Part shown: in pieces, positions 1 to 8,738 of the stretch | How the letters are laid out: every line of letters begins with the position of its first letter | How positions within the stretch are numbered: position 1 is the stretch's first letter | Position numbers and translations under genes: made by a program | The notes under the pieces: model-generated | Seen by the model: only the letters and a program-made list of their open reading frames with translations | Databases searched by the model: none | Told to the model about the DNA's origin: nothing | Assembly (NCBI RefSeq): GCF_000620105.1 | Contig: NZ_JHVK01000004.1 | Coordinates: 62,001 to 126,000 of the forward strand | Reading direction: 5' to 3' | Source of the DNA: Microvirgula aerodenitrificans DSM 15089 | GTDB lineage: Bacteria; Pseudomonadota; Gammaproteobacteria; Burkholderiales; Aquaspirillaceae | Length of the DNA: 64,000 bases

Positions 1-1
1 C

Positions 2-397
2 AGCTATGCGGACCTGCAGGGCAAGCCGCACGGCTTTGAAGCGTGGCGCGGGCGGGTGGTGGTGGTGAACTTCTGGGCGACCTGGTGTGCGCCGTGTCGC
101 GAGGAAATGCCGATGCTGAACACGTTCAGCCAGAAATGGGGCCCGCATGGCGTGACCGTGGTCGGCGTCGCCATCGACGACAAGGTGTCGGTACGCAACT
201 TCGTCAATCAGTTCGGCATCACCTATCCGGTGCTGATCGGCGACCAGAGCGCCATGAATCTGCTGCGCGCCGCCGGCAACAAGGTCGGTGCGCTGCCATT
301 CACCGCCGTGCTCGACCGCAGCGGCCGCCAGGTCGCCAGCCTGACCGGCCGGCTCAATGAAGCCCAGCTCGAAGCCGCGGTCCGCCCGCGCCTGTAA
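2..397 (+). CDS. TlpA/ResA-type thioredoxin, 5' end outside window
   Basis: The frame is open from base 2, so only the last 131 residues are seen. They form a thioredoxin fold with the active site WCAPC (Cys 29 and Cys 32 of the visible part) after the strand VVVNFWAT. A cis-proline region follows near the end ([10 protein letters not shown]). TlpA-family proteins are exported or membrane-anchored thiol:disulfide oxidoreductases, often serving cytochrome c maturation; which one this is cannot be decided without the N-terminus and signal sequence. It stops at TAA 395-397, 94 bases before purE, with a hairpin between, so it is probably the last gene of an upstream unit. A second TlpA protein lies at 56773. 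Confidence 0.88.
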   Translation, partial: SYADLQGKPHGFEAWRGRVVVVNFWATWCAPCREEMPMLNTFSQKWGPHGVTVVGVAIDDKVSVRNFVNQFGITYPVLIGDQSAMNLLRAAGNKVGALPFTAVLDRSGRQVASLTGRLNEAQLEAAVRPRL

Positions 398-400
398 GGC

Positions 401-454
401 CCTGAAAAGCATGCCCGGGCGACAGCCAAACGCTGAATCCACCCGGTTTTCAGG
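401..454. other. Interrupted hairpin between tlpA-like gene and purE
   Basis: CCTGAAAA (401-408) pairs with TTTTCAGG (447-454), and an inner CCGGG (415-419) pairs with CCCGG (442-446). No T-tract follows, so it is not a canonical terminator. It is immediately followed by TAAGAT (455-460), which could be a -10 element for purE, but no good -35 is visible. Confidence 0.3.
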
Positions 455-491
455 TAAGATCGCGCTTTCCGTTGAACAACAACTGCATCGC

Positions 492-983
492 ATGAAAATC
501 GGTATTGTGATGGGGAGTCAGAGCGACTGGCCCGTGATGGAACACGCCGCCCGCGTCCTCAGGGATTTCGGCGTCGACTTTGAAACCCGGGTCGTCTCCG
601 CCCACCGGACCCCGGACCTGTTGTTCGAGTACGCGGAAACGGCCGAACAGCGCGGACTGGCAGCCATCATCGCCGGCGCCGGTGGCGCGGCCCACCTGCC
701 GGGCATGCTGGCCGCCAAGACCCATGTGCCGGTGCTTGGCGTGCCGGTGCCGTCGCGCTACCTGCGCGGCGAGGACTCGCTGCTGTCCATCGTCCAGATG
801 CCGAAGGGCATCCCGGTCGCGACCTTCGCCATCGGCGAAGCCGGCGCGGCCAATGCCGGACTGTTCGCCGTCGCCATGCTGGCGAATGCCGATCCGGCGC
901 TGGCGACGCAGCTGAAGGCCTTCCGCGAAAAACAGAAGCAGACCGTGCTGGACATGGTCCTGCCGGAGATCAGCGCCGAATGA
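492..983 (+). CDS. purE: N5-carboxyaminoimidazole ribonucleotide mutase PurE
   Basis: Cytosolic class I PurE (163 aa) converts N5-CAIR to CAIR in de novo purine synthesis. Visible signatures are GSQSDWPVM at residues 8-16, SAHRTP at 36-41 (substrate phosphate and catalytic His region) and the glycine-rich [12 protein letters not shown] at 61-72. Length is typical of bacterial class I enzymes. The ATG at 492 starts exactly where the family begins ([10 protein letters not shown]); the open frame upstream is not coding. The stop overlaps the purK start (ATGA, 980-983), so the two sequential enzymes are translationally coupled. Confidence 0.97.
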   Translation: MKIGIVMGSQSDWPVMEHAARVLRDFGVDFETRVVSAHRTPDLLFEYAETAEQRGLAAIIAGAGGAAHLPGMLAAKTHVPVLGVPVPSRYLRGEDSLLSIVQMPKGIPVATFAIGEAGAANAGLFAVAMLANADPALATQLKAFREKQKQTVLDMVLPEISAE

Positions 984-2110
984 CCCCCATCCTTCCGCCG
1001 GCCATGCTCGGCATTCTCGGCGGTGGTCAGCTCGGCCGCATGTTCACGATCGCCGCCCGCACGCTCGGTTACCGCGTCACCGTGCTCGACCCGGACGCCA
1101 GGGCCCCGGCCGCCGCGTTCGCCGACGTCCACCTGTGCCGCGCCTATGACGACCGCGATGCGCTGAAGACGCTGGCCGATACCTGTGCCGCCGTGACCAC
1201 CGAATTCGAGAACGTCAATGCCGACTCGATGCGCTGGCTCGCCCAGACCATCCGCGTCAGCCCGTCGGCCGACTGTGTCGCCATCGCCCAGGACCGCATC
1301 GCCGAAAAATCCTGGATTCGCCGCGCCGGGCTGGATACCGCGCCGTACCTCGCCATCGAATCGGTGGAAGAGCTGGCCTGTGACCTGTCGCCGTGGCTGC
1401 CCGGCATCCTGAAGACCGCCCGCCTCGGTTACGACGGCAAGGGCCAGGTCCGGGTCGACACGCCGGAAGCCGCGCGCGCCGCCTATGCCAACCTTGGCGG
1501 CCAGGCCTGTGTGCTGGAAAAACGCCTGCCGCTGCAGCGCGAGATCTCGGTCATCGTCACCCGCGTGTCCGACGCACTGGTCAACAGCTTCCCGGTGTCC
1601 GAAAACGAACACGTGGACGGCATTCTGGAGCTGTCGATCGTACCGGCGCGCATTGACGACGCGCTGGCCACTCGCGCCCGCGAGATGGCCATCCGCCTGG
1701 CGCACGAGCTCGACTACGTCGGCGTGCTGGCCGTCGAGTTCTTCGTCCTTGCCGACGACTCGCTGGTCATCAACGAGATCGCCCCGCGTCCGCACAATTC
1801 CGGTCACTACACGCTGGATGCCTGCAATACCGACCAGTTCCAGCAACAGGTCCGCGCACTGTGCGGCCTGGCGCCGGGTCGCGCCGACCTGCTGACCCCG
1901 GTCGTGATGGCCAATCTGCTCGGCGACCGCTGGAAGGCCGACGGCTCGGCACCGTACTGGGCCGTGCTGATGGACACCCCGAATGCCAAACTGCACCTGT
2001 ATGGCAAGGACACCGCCCGCAAGGGCCGGAAGATGGGGCACTTCACCGTGGTCGGCAGCGATGTCGACAACCTGATCGAGCAGACCAGGGCCCTGCAGGA
2101 AACGCTGTAA
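980..2110 (+). CDS. purK: N5-carboxyaminoimidazole ribonucleotide synthetase PurK
   Basis: ATP-grasp enzyme (376 aa) that carboxylates AIR with bicarbonate and ATP to give N5-CAIR, the substrate of PurE encoded just upstream. The N-terminal preATP-grasp motif GGGQLGRM is at residues 14-21, and the family signature [13 protein letters not shown] lies near 264-276. The start ATG overlaps the purE stop by 4 bp. A strong Rho-independent terminator follows 10 bases after the stop, closing the purEK unit. Confidence 0.97.
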   Translation: MTPILPPAMLGILGGGQLGRMFTIAARTLGYRVTVLDPDARAPAAAFADVHLCRAYDDRDALKTLADTCAAVTTEFENVNADSMRWLAQTIRVSPSADCVAIAQDRIAEKSWIRRAGLDTAPYLAIESVEELACDLSPWLPGILKTARLGYDGKGQVRVDTPEAARAAYANLGGQACVLEKRLPLQREISVIVTRVSDALVNSFPVSENEHVDGILELSIVPARIDDALATRAREMAIRLAHELDYVGVLAVEFFVLADDSLVINEIAPRPHNSGHYTLDACNTDQFQQQVRALCGLAPGRADLLTPVVMANLLGDRWKADGSAPYWAVLMDTPNAKLHLYGKDTARKGRKMGHFTVVGSDVDNLIEQTRALQETL

Positions 2111-2120
2111 CCATCACATC

Positions 2121-2156
2121 GCCCCGGACCCGCCTCCGGGGCCTTTTTACTTTTTT
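2121..2156 (+). terminator. Rho-independent terminator of purEK
   Basis: Stem GCCCCGGA (2121-2128) with TCCGGGGC (2135-2142) and loop CCCGCC, followed by two T-runs (2144-2148 and 2151-2156). It lies directly after purK. Confidence 0.85.
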
Positions 2157-2265
2157 ACTGTGTTGTTCGCCCCCTACCGCTTCTGGCAGTAAGCCCGTCC
2201 GATCCCCATTGCCGGCCGGCCGACCCCACAGGCGTTTTATCGTTTTAACCGAGGTTCATCCCAAC

Positions 2266-2943
2266 ATGGCAACAGCCATCCTCATTGACGGTGCCTTTTT
2301 CCTGCACCGCTACCGTTCGCTGGTATCCGACGCCGCAACGCACACCCCTGAAGACGTGGCCGATACCCTGGTCCGCTGGTCGCTCGCCCACCTGAACCAG
2401 CAGGACGAACGCCGCGACCTGTACCGCATCTTCTTCTATGACTGTCCGCCGCTGGCGAAGAAAGTCCACATGCCGGTTTCCGGCAATCTGCGCGATTTTG
2501 GCGAATCGGCCGAGGCCCGCTTCCGCACCGGCCTGCATGAAGCGCTGTCGCGCAAGCGCAAGCTGGTGCTGCGCTACGGCCAGCTGGCCGATTTCGGCCA
2601 GTGGAACCTGAAACCGATGGTCCAGCGCGCGCTGGTCAAGCACGAGCGCGCCGTCGACGAACTGCGCGACGAAGACTTCGCCTATGACGTGCGCCAGGGC
2701 GGCATCGACACACTGATGGCCCTCGATGTCGCCGGACTGGTGTACAAGAAGCAGGTCGACCAGATCGTGCTGTTCTCCGCCGACGCCGACTTCGTGCCGC
2801 TGGCCAAGCTGGTGCGCCCGGAAGGCATCGACCTGGTGCTCGATCCGATGTGGAAGCCGGTCGCCTCCGAGTTGTTCAACCATATCGACGGCCTGCGTTC
2901 CACCTGTCCGCGCCCGGTGCGCGAAATCAGCGGCAACGTCTGA
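2266..2943 (+). CDS. NYN-domain (LabA/PIN-like) protein
   Basis: 225-residue protein beginning AILIDGAFF at residues 4-12, with a second acidic motif FSADADFVPL near 170-180. These are the conserved Asp clusters of the NYN superfamily, PIN-like predicted RNases of the LabA/DUF88 type. Family knowledge predicts a metal-dependent nuclease acting on RNA; the substrate is unknown. The start at 2266 gives the canonical N-terminus, whereas the frame upstream runs back into purK and is not coding. It sits between two terminators (2121-2156 and 2951-2987), so it is probably transcribed on its own, placed between pur genes without an obvious purine role. Confidence 0.85.
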   Translation: MATAILIDGAFFLHRYRSLVSDAATHTPEDVADTLVRWSLAHLNQQDERRDLYRIFFYDCPPLAKKVHMPVSGNLRDFGESAEARFRTGLHEALSRKRKLVLRYGQLADFGQWNLKPMVQRALVKHERAVDELRDEDFAYDVRQGGIDTLMALDVAGLVYKKQVDQIVLFSADADFVPLAKLVRPEGIDLVLDPMWKPVASELFNHIDGLRSTCPRPVREISGNV

Positions 2944-2950
2944 ATCGACT

Positions 2951-2987
2951 GCGGACGATGCCACCCCGCATCGTCCCGCGCCTTTTT
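2951..2987 (+). terminator. Terminator or attenuator between NYN gene and purC
   Basis: GGACGATGC (2953-2961) pairs with GCATCGTCC (2968-2976), loop CACCCC, and the pairing can be extended outward with one bulge. TTTTT follows at 2983-2987. It ends only about 20 bases before the purC start codon, so any purC promoter must lie upstream of it and the hairpin would sit in the purC leader. Confidence 0.7.
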
Positions 2988-3006
2988 CCTGATCCGAAAG
3001 ATAGCC

Positions 3007-3885
3007 ATGAGCGGCCTGACCACCACCGACCTCAAAAGCCTGAAGAAAATCTACTCCGGGAAAGTTCGCGACCTGTACCAGATCGACGACACCCGCATGC
3101 TGATGATCGCCACCGACCGCCTGTCGGCGTTCGACGTCATCCTCGACGAACCGATCCCGGAAAAAGGCAAGATCCTGACCGCCATTTCCAATTTCTGGTT
3201 TGAACGCTTCAAGGACCTGGTGCCCAGCCACCTGACCGGCGATCGTCCGGAAGACGTGGTGTCCGCCGAAGACCGCGCACAGGTCGAAGGCCGCGCCGTG
3301 GTCTGCCGGCGACTGACGCCGATTCCGGTCGAAGCCGTGGTGCGCGGCTACCTGGCCGGTGGCGGCTGGAAGGATTACCGCCAGAGCGGTGAAGTCAGCG
3401 GCATCCGGCTGCCGGCCGGGCTGCGCGAAGCGGACAAGCTGCCGGAACCGATCTTCACCCCGTCGACCAAGGCTGCCGTCGGCGACCATGACGAACCGAT
3501 CTCGTTCGCCCAGTGCGCCGACCTGATCGGCGCCGACCGTGCCGCCGAAGTGCGTGACACCGCCATCCGCCTGTACCAGGCCGCCGCTGCCTTCGCCGCC
3601 ACCCGCGGCATCCTGATTGCCGATACCAAGTTCGAATTCGGCCTGGACGAAAACGGCACGCTGACGCTGATGGACGAGGCGCTGACCCCGGATTCGAGCC
3701 GTTTCTGGCCGGCCGACCAGTACCAGCCCGGCAGCAACCCGCCGTCGTATGACAAGCAGTTCGTGCGCGACTGGCTGGAAAGCGTCGGCTGGAACAAGCA
3801 GCCGCCGGCCCCGGCCATTCCGGCCGACGTCGCGCAGAAGACCGCCGACAAGTACCGTGAGGCGCTGACCCGGCTGACGGCCTGA
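3007..3885 (+). CDS. purC: SAICAR synthetase PurC
   Basis: Phosphoribosylaminoimidazole-succinocarboxamide synthase (292 aa). It ligates aspartate to CAIR, the PurE product, with ATP. The N-terminus has the family features [10 protein letters not shown] and ATDRLSAFD (ATP site). Later come [19 protein letters not shown], the aspartate/CAIR region LADTKFEFG-like ([10 protein letters not shown]), and [12 protein letters not shown]. Length matches the longer bacterial/eukaryotic-type PurC rather than the roughly 240-residue E. coli form. No C-terminal truncation is seen. Confidence 0.97.
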   Translation: MSGLTTTDLKSLKKIYSGKVRDLYQIDDTRMLMIATDRLSAFDVILDEPIPEKGKILTAISNFWFERFKDLVPSHLTGDRPEDVVSAEDRAQVEGRAVVCRRLTPIPVEAVVRGYLAGGGWKDYRQSGEVSGIRLPAGLREADKLPEPIFTPSTKAAVGDHDEPISFAQCADLIGADRAAEVRDTAIRLYQAAAAFAATRGILIADTKFEFGLDENGTLTLMDEALTPDSSRFWPADQYQPGSNPPSYDKQFVRDWLESVGWNKQPPAPAIPADVAQKTADKYREALTRLTA

Positions 3886-3930
3886 GTCAGACAGCACCGG
3901 CAATTGCAGTCGCGCCGGTGCGCACCACCA

Positions 3931-3972
3931 CAAGCATCTGGCCGGCCCGGCAACGGGCCGGCCAGATGCTTG
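3931..3972. terminator. Perfect 19-bp hairpin between convergent purC and yedA
   Basis: CAAGCATCTGGCCGGCCCG (3931-3949) pairs perfectly with 3954-3972 around the GNRA-type loop GCAA. It lies between the convergent stops of purC and the exporter gene. Neither side has a T-tract, so it may act as a bidirectional transcription barrier or mRNA 3'-end protector. A smaller GCACCGGC-type hairpin precedes it at about 3894-3921. Confidence 0.6.
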
Positions 3973-3991
3973 CAAACCCCGTCCACGAATG

Positions 3992-4897
3992 TCAGTGCCG
4001 GCGGTTTCGCGCAGCGAGGCGCGGCCCCCGCTTCGGCAGGCCGATCAGCACCACCGCGCAGACAATCACGCCCATCGCCATCCATTCGGCCGCACCGATA
4101 TGCTCACCGGCGAACAGCATGCCGAGCAGCACGGCCACCACCGGGTTCACATACGCATAACTGGTTGCCGCAGCCGGCCGTACATGCCGCAGCAGGTACT
4201 GGTAGGCAGAAAACGCGATCAGCGAGCCGAACACCACCAGATAGGCGAGCACGGCCCAGCCCGTCGCCGTCGGCAGGGCGTGCATGCGCTCGCCAGCCAG
4301 CTGACTGGCCACCATCAGCACCGCGCCGCCGGCCAGCATCTCCGCCGCCGGGGCCATCGCACCGGCCGGCAGTGACAGGCGCTTGCCCCAGACCGAGCCC
4401 AGCGCCCACGACGCCGCCGCCAGCAGGATCAGCACGGCGCCGACCGGACTGGCCTGCAGATTGCCGCCCATATTCAGCAGCAGCATGCCGAACAGTCCGA
4501 GTCCGATACCCAGCCATTCGCGGCGGGTATTGCGCTGGCCCCACAGCTGGGCGAAAACCAGGGTGAACAGTGGCACCGTGGCAACGCCCAGGGCAGCAAC
4601 CCCGGAAGCCACCCACTGCTCGGCCACGGTCACGCCGCCATTGCCGCCGGCCAGCAGCAGGGCGCCGACGAGGGCCGCCCCCTTCCACTCGGCACGGGTC
4701 GGCGCCGGCGCGCCATGCCGGCGCAGCCAGACGTACATCAGGCTGCCGGCAATCAGGAAGCGGACGCCGGCCATCATCAGCGGCGGCCAGCTTTCCACGC
4801 CGAAGCGGATCGCCAGATAGGTCGAGCCCCAGATCACGTAGAGGGCAAAAAAAGAGGCGATCAGCCGCAGTCGGTCGGCTGGAGCAGGGGCTTGCAT
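3992..4897 (-). CDS. yedA: YedA-like EamA family drug/metabolite exporter
   Basis: Inner-membrane transporter of 301 aa with ten hydrophobic segments arranged as two EamA repeats, starting with the typical ALYVIWGSTYLAIRFG in TM1. The second repeat begins around ILLAAASWALGSVWGK and ends with YVNPVVAVLLG and a basic tail. Best resemblance is to YedA/RhaT-like exporters, which are thought to export metabolites or amino acids; the substrate cannot be read from the sequence. It is monocistronic, convergent with purC and divergent from the DUF2061 gene. Confidence 0.88.
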   Translation of the reverse strand: MQAPAPADRLRLIASFFALYVIWGSTYLAIRFGVESWPPLMMAGVRFLIAGSLMYVWLRRHGAPAPTRAEWKGAALVGALLLAGGNGGVTVAEQWVASGVAALGVATVPLFTLVFAQLWGQRNTRREWLGIGLGLFGMLLLNMGGNLQASPVGAVLILLAAASWALGSVWGKRLSLPAGAMAPAAEMLAGGAVLMVASQLAGERMHALPTATGWAVLAYLVVFGSLIAFSAYQYLLRHVRPAAATSYAYVNPVVAVLLGMLFAGEHIGAAEWMAMGVIVCAVVLIGLPKRGPRLAARNRRH

Positions 4898-4980
4898 GGA
4901 AGGTCTTTCGGAAAAAGCGGGACAGGGGCCGGCAGCGGCTCATTCTATGGGCTTCAGGGTCAGGCAGACGGCTGACACCT

Positions 4981-5026
4981 GTCAACGATAGCGATTGACA
5001 ATCAAACTGGTTTTTACAATCAAATT
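4981..5026. promoter_or_regulatory. AT-rich repeats upstream of DUF2061 gene
   Basis: In the divergent yedA/DUF2061 gap, TTGACAATCAAACT (4995-5008) is repeated as TTTACAATCAAATT (5013-5026), an 18-bp offset. An inverted pair GTCAA (4981-4985)/TTGAC (4995-4999) overlaps the first copy. TTGACA could be a -35, but spacing to TACAAT is short (14 bp). The regulator is unknown. Confidence 0.35.
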
Positions 5027-5092
5027 CATCTCTGGCCCGGTGATGGGTAATCTGCAGACATCGTTATCACGCCGACCCCGCCGGAGCCCGCC

Positions 5093-5332
5093 ATGCACTT
5101 CCATCCCGCCCCGAACTCGCCGCTGCTGAAGACGCTGACTTTCGCCGCCGTCCACTTCACCGTGGCCTTTACTGTCGCCTATCTGCTGACCGGCAGCCTC
5201 GGCATCGCCAGCCTGCTGGCCATGGTCGAACCGCTGTGCAATACCGTGGCCTACTTCTTCCATGAAAAGGCCTGGAACGCGCTCGGCCGCGCACGGCGCC
5301 AGTCACAGGCGGTCGCCGGTGCCGGCATCTGA
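5093..5332 (+). CDS. DUF2061 small membrane protein
   Basis: 79-residue inner-membrane protein. The pattern LKTLTFAAVHFTVAFTVAYLLTGS followed by IASLLAMVEPLCNTVAYFFHEKAW is characteristic of the DUF2061 family, which has two helices and a conserved EP...YFFHE.W segment. The function of the family is unknown. It is a single gene with its own leader and lies upstream of, but is separated by a hairpin from, the marR efflux operon. Confidence 0.82.
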   Translation: MHFHPAPNSPLLKTLTFAAVHFTVAFTVAYLLTGSLGIASLLAMVEPLCNTVAYFFHEKAWNALGRARRQSQAVAGAGI

Positions 5333-5391
5333 AATCCGCCGCCGAAATCTTAGACAGCGCTTAAAGAAAGGTCCGATAATGGACTTTCTTC

Positions 5392-5419
5392 TTGACTAAG
5401 TAGTCACGCACGTTACAAT
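5392..5419 (+). promoter_or_regulatory. marR promoter with overlapping palindromic operator
   Basis: TTGACT (5392-5397) and TACAAT (5414-5419) are separated by 16 bp, a good sigma-70 promoter. The palindrome TGACTA-AG-TAGTCA (5393-5406) overlaps the -35 and is placed as expected for autorepression by the MarR protein encoded at 5448. An imperfect hairpin, AAGAAAGGTCC (5364-5374) with GGACTTTCTT (5381-5390), lies just upstream. Confidence 0.65.
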
Positions 5420-5447
5420 TTCAGTGCTGACCATTTGACCCAGAGCA

Positions 5448-5942
5448 ATGAACGAATCCTTCAAGCAGTTCGAGCAGGCCATCGACCGGGCCGGTGCACG
5501 CTACCCCGGCTCGCCGCGGCAGGAAATCCTGCTGACCCGGCTCTACTATCACATCATTCCGCGCCTGAACAATTTCTTCAATGACGGCCTCAGGCAGTAC
5601 GGCCTCAACGAGACGCTGTACCTGGCCCTGATGTCGATCTTCTCGGCCGAGAACCACGCCATTGGCCCGTCCCACCTGTCCGATGTACTCGACTCGTCGC
5701 GGACCAACATCACCCGCGTGGCCGACGAGCTGGTCCGCAACGGCTGGGTGTCGCGCGAAACCTGCAGCGAGGACCGCCGCCGGCTGTACCTGAAACTGAC
5801 ACCGGAAGGGCTGAAGATGGTCGAACAGTTGCTGCCGGAAATCCGCGTCATGCACCGCTCGCTGTGGGGCTCGTTTTCCGAGACCGAGAAAGTGGCCATG
5901 GAAGGCCTGATGCGGAAGCTGCTGGCCACGCTGGGCGGCTGA
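5448..5942 (+). CDS. MarR family regulator of efflux operon
   Basis: 164-residue winged-helix repressor. The recognition region SSRTNITRVADELVRNGW lies near residues 83-100, with the wing motif DRRRLYLKLT at 109-118, as in MarR/EmrR/FarR. It is the first gene of a tripartite efflux operon (outer-membrane factor, EmrA-like adaptor, EmrB-like pump), so by analogy with EmrR and FarR it probably represses this operon and is released by hydrophobic ligands. A second AT-rich dyad (ATTTGT...ACAAAT, about 5943-5969) lies between its stop and the next gene. Confidence 0.9.
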   Translation: MNESFKQFEQAIDRAGARYPGSPRQEILLTRLYYHIIPRLNNFFNDGLRQYGLNETLYLALMSIFSAENHAIGPSHLSDVLDSSRTNITRVADELVRNGWVSRETCSEDRRRLYLKLTPEGLKMVEQLLPEIRVMHRSLWGSFSETEKVAMEGLMRKLLATLGG

Positions 5943-6032
5943 AATTTGTCACAAATATAATTACAAATGAAATTAATCGCATGGGAAGTATCGACTTCCT
6001 GCCTGCGAGACTTCACAGGACATAAAGAACAC

Positions 6033-7496
6033 ATGAGTGCATCCCAGCTTGCGGGCCGACCGCATTGCGACGCCCGGACCCGGCACGGACAGCCGGCCCG
6101 GTCCGCTTCGCCCCTGGCCGCGCTGGTCGCGGCGCTGATTCTGGCCGGCTGCGCATCACCGCACGGCATTGCGCCGCAGACCACCACGCCGGACCCGGCG
6201 CAAATGCAGCTGGCCCGTCCGGCCGGCGTCGAGGCCGCGCCGGTAGCGGATGGCTGGCTCGCGCTGGCGCAGCGCGACCCGCAGTTCGCCGCCGCACTGG
6301 CCGAGGCCCGCGCCGCCAGCCCGTCACTGACCGCCGCCGCCGCCCGCGTGCGCTCGGCCATGGCCGCCGCCGGCCTGGCCGAAGCGGCCCAGGGGCCGAA
6401 TGTCGACCTGCAACTGGCCTATGACCGCCAGCGCATCTCGCTGAACAACCCGATGTTCCCGGCCCCGCTCGGTGGCGAGTGGTATCCGCTCTACCGGACC
6501 GGCCTGTCGGTGCAGTATGTGTTCGACTGGTGGGGACAATTCGCCGCCGAAGAACGCGCGGCACAGGCGCAGGTCGAAGTGGCGCGCGCCGAGGCCCGCG
6601 ATGCCGACCGGCTGCTGGCCCATACCCTGGCCGCACAGTATGTGACGCTTGGCGACGCCATCACCCAGCGTGATCTGGCCCGTGCCGAACTGGCGGCGCT
6701 GGAACGCCGCGCGGCGCTGACCCGGCAGCAGGTGACGGCCGGCATCGCGCCGGCCGATCTGGCGGCCAATATCAATGCCCAGCGCGACCAGAAGAAGGCG
6801 GAGATCGCCAGTCTCGACCAGAGCGTTGCCAAGGCGCGCCATGCGCTGGCCGCGCTGGCCGGCAAGGGACCGGATGCCTTTGCCGCACTGACGCCGGCCG
6901 CGCTGCCCGCCGCCAGCGCAGTAGCCCTGCCGGCCCAGCCGACACTGGCCCACCTGGCAGCCCGCCCGGATGTGCAGGCCGCCCGCGACAGCGTGACGGC
7001 GGCGGCCGAAGGGGTGAAATCTGCCCGCGCCGCCTTCTATCCGACCGTGTCGCTGACCGGCTTTGCCGGCGTGTCCGCCGGCCATGTCAGTGATCTGCTG
7101 AAAAAAGCCAGCGGCACCTACGACATCATGCCGGCCATCTCGCTGCCGATCTTCGACGGTGGCGCACTGCGCGCCCAGCTCGGCAGCCGCGCCGCCCGTT
7201 TCGATCTGGCCAATGCCGAGTACACCCGCACCCTGATCAACGCTGCCCGTGATGGCGCCGATGCCATGGTGACGGTGCAGGCCAGCAGCGATGCCCGCCG
7301 CCAGGCCGATGCCGTGCTCGGCGAAAACGCCCGCGCCGCCAGCATTGCCAGGGCGCGTGCCGCCGGCGGCATCGCACCGGTCCGCAACGCGCTGGAAGCC
7401 GAACTGGCCCGCCTGCAGGGCGAGCGCAGCGCCCGCCACGCGCTGGCACAGGAATGGCTGGCACGCATGGATGCTGCCCGCGCACTCGGCGCCTGA
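6033..7496 (+). CDS. NodT-type outer-membrane efflux lipoprotein
   Basis: Outer-membrane factor of the RND/MFS efflux type, 487 aa. The start at ATG 6033 has AGGA 12 bases upstream; an upstream ATG at 5967 has no ribosome site. A hydrophobic stretch ends in the lipobox LAGC, with Cys 40 as the predicted lipidated residue after an unusually long N-region. Two OEP repeats follow, with typical motifs such as FDWWGQFAAEERAA, ARPDVQAARDSV, ARAAFYPTVSLTG and PIFDGGALRA. It is predicted to form the trimeric exit duct for the adaptor and pump encoded downstream. Confidence 0.93.
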   Translation: MSASQLAGRPHCDARTRHGQPARSASPLAALVAALILAGCASPHGIAPQTTTPDPAQMQLARPAGVEAAPVADGWLALAQRDPQFAAALAEARAASPSLTAAAARVRSAMAAAGLAEAAQGPNVDLQLAYDRQRISLNNPMFPAPLGGEWYPLYRTGLSVQYVFDWWGQFAAEERAAQAQVEVARAEARDADRLLAHTLAAQYVTLGDAITQRDLARAELAALERRAALTRQQVTAGIAPADLAANINAQRDQKKAEIASLDQSVAKARHALAALAGKGPDAFAALTPAALPAASAVALPAQPTLAHLAARPDVQAARDSVTAAAEGVKSARAAFYPTVSLTGFAGVSAGHVSDLLKKASGTYDIMPAISLPIFDGGALRAQLGSRAARFDLANAEYTRTLINAARDGADAMVTVQASSDARRQADAVLGENARAASIARARAAGGIAPVRNALEAELARLQGERSARHALAQEWLARMDAARALGA

Positions 7497-7580
7497 CCCC
7501 GATCACACCCCCACAGCTATACCCTACCCAATGACACGAGCGTGCCGGCGTCCCTGACGCCGGCCCGGAGATAAAGAAAA

Positions 7581-8726
7581 ATGAACGCACAAGCCAGACC
7601 GAAGTCCCGCAAGCAGGCCCTGACCCTGCTGGCCGCCGCTGTTGTCGTCGCCGGCGTTGCCTATGGTGCCTACTGGGGACTGCATGGCCGCTATCACATC
7701 GAAACCGATGATGCCTATGTCGCCGGTCACATGGTCGCCATCACCCCGCTGACCGGCGGCACGGTCAGCACGGTCATGGTCGACGACACCGACTTCGTCA
7801 AGACCGGCCAGGTGCTGGTCAAGCTCGATCCGGCCGATGCCGAACTCGCCTACCAGCGCGCCCGTGCCGCCCTGGCCGATGCCGTGCGCTCGACCCGTGG
7901 CGCGACCTTCAGCGCCGACAGCGCGGCTGCCCAGGTTGCCGCCCGCGAAATCGATCTGCAGAAGGCCGAAGGCGATCTGGCCCGGCGCGAAAAACTGGTC
8001 GGCACCGACGCGGTGACGCTGGAAGACCTCGCCCATGCCCGCGACGCGGTCGCCGCCGCCCGCGCCGCCCTCGATGTCGCCAACCGCAACCGGTCCACGG
8101 CCCGCGCCCAGGTGCTGGACTCGCCGATCGCCGAACAGCCGAAGGTGGCCCAGGCTGCCGCTGCGCTGAAGGAAGCCTACCTGGCGCGCAAGCGCAATAC
8201 CGTGGTGGCGCCGGTCGACGGCTATGTCGCCCGCCGCTCGGTGCAGGTCGGCCAGCGCGTGGCCGCCGGTACGCCGATGATGGCCGTGGTGCCGCTGCGT
8301 GACGTCTGGGTCGATGCCAACTACAAGGAAGTGCAGCTCGACCGCGTGCGCATCGGCCAGCCGGTCAAACTCGAAGCCGACCTGTACGGCGGCAAGATCG
8401 AATACACCGGCAAGGTGGCCGGCGTCTCGGCCGGCACCGGCAGCGCCTTCTCGCTGCTGCCGGCGCAGAATGCAACCGGCAACTGGATCAAGGTCGTGCA
8501 GCGCCTGCCGGTGCGGGTGACGCTGGACCCGAAGCAACTGGAAACGCATCCGCTGCGTGTCGGCCTGTCGATGACGGTGAATATCGACACCCGTGACGAA
8601 TCGGGCCGCATCCTGGCCGACGCCCCGCCGGCCCGTCCGGCCTCGCACACCGGGGTCTATGCCCAGGACCTGGCCGATGCCGACGCGCTGGTGGCCGATG
8701 TCATCGCCGCCAACGCCGGCAAGTAA
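7581..8726 (+). CDS. emrA: EmrA-like membrane fusion protein
   Basis: HlyD-family periplasmic adaptor, 381 aa. One N-terminal membrane anchor (about residues 13-32) is followed by the lipoyl half-motif ETDDAYVAGHMVAITPLTGG, a helical hairpin rich in Ala and Arg, a second lipoyl half (VVAPVDGYVARRSVQVGQRV), and the beta-barrel segment VWVDANYKEVQLDRVRIGQP. These are typical of EmrA/FarA. It links the outer-membrane duct and the EmrB-like pump. A 9-bp hairpin, GCCGGCGTC (7544-7552) with GACGCCGGC (7556-7564), sits just before its GGAG ribosome site and may tune expression between the first and second pump genes. Confidence 0.93.
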   Translation: MNAQARPKSRKQALTLLAAAVVVAGVAYGAYWGLHGRYHIETDDAYVAGHMVAITPLTGGTVSTVMVDDTDFVKTGQVLVKLDPADAELAYQRARAALADAVRSTRGATFSADSAAAQVAAREIDLQKAEGDLARREKLVGTDAVTLEDLAHARDAVAAARAALDVANRNRSTARAQVLDSPIAEQPKVAQAAAALKEAYLARKRNTVVAPVDGYVARRSVQVGQRVAAGTPMMAVVPLRDVWVDANYKEVQLDRVRIGQPVKLEADLYGGKIEYTGKVAGVSAGTGSAFSLLPAQNATGNWIKVVQRLPVRVTLDPKQLETHPLRVGLSMTVNIDTRDESGRILADAPPARPASHTGVYAQDLADADALVADVIAANAGK

Positions 8727-8738
8727 GGGAGCGGTCAC

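Noticed and set aside
401-460. Purine riboswitch or PurR box upstream of purE
   Set aside because: The hairpin lacks riboswitch consensus and no PurR-like palindrome is present.
2245-3975. A 576-codon minus-strand frame across the NYN gene and purC
   Set aside because: Antisense shadow; both plus-strand genes are clearly recognised.
4991-5005. TTGACAATCAA as an FNR/CRP-type site
   Set aside because: Half-sites are too close (11 bp rather than the 14-bp FNR spacing).
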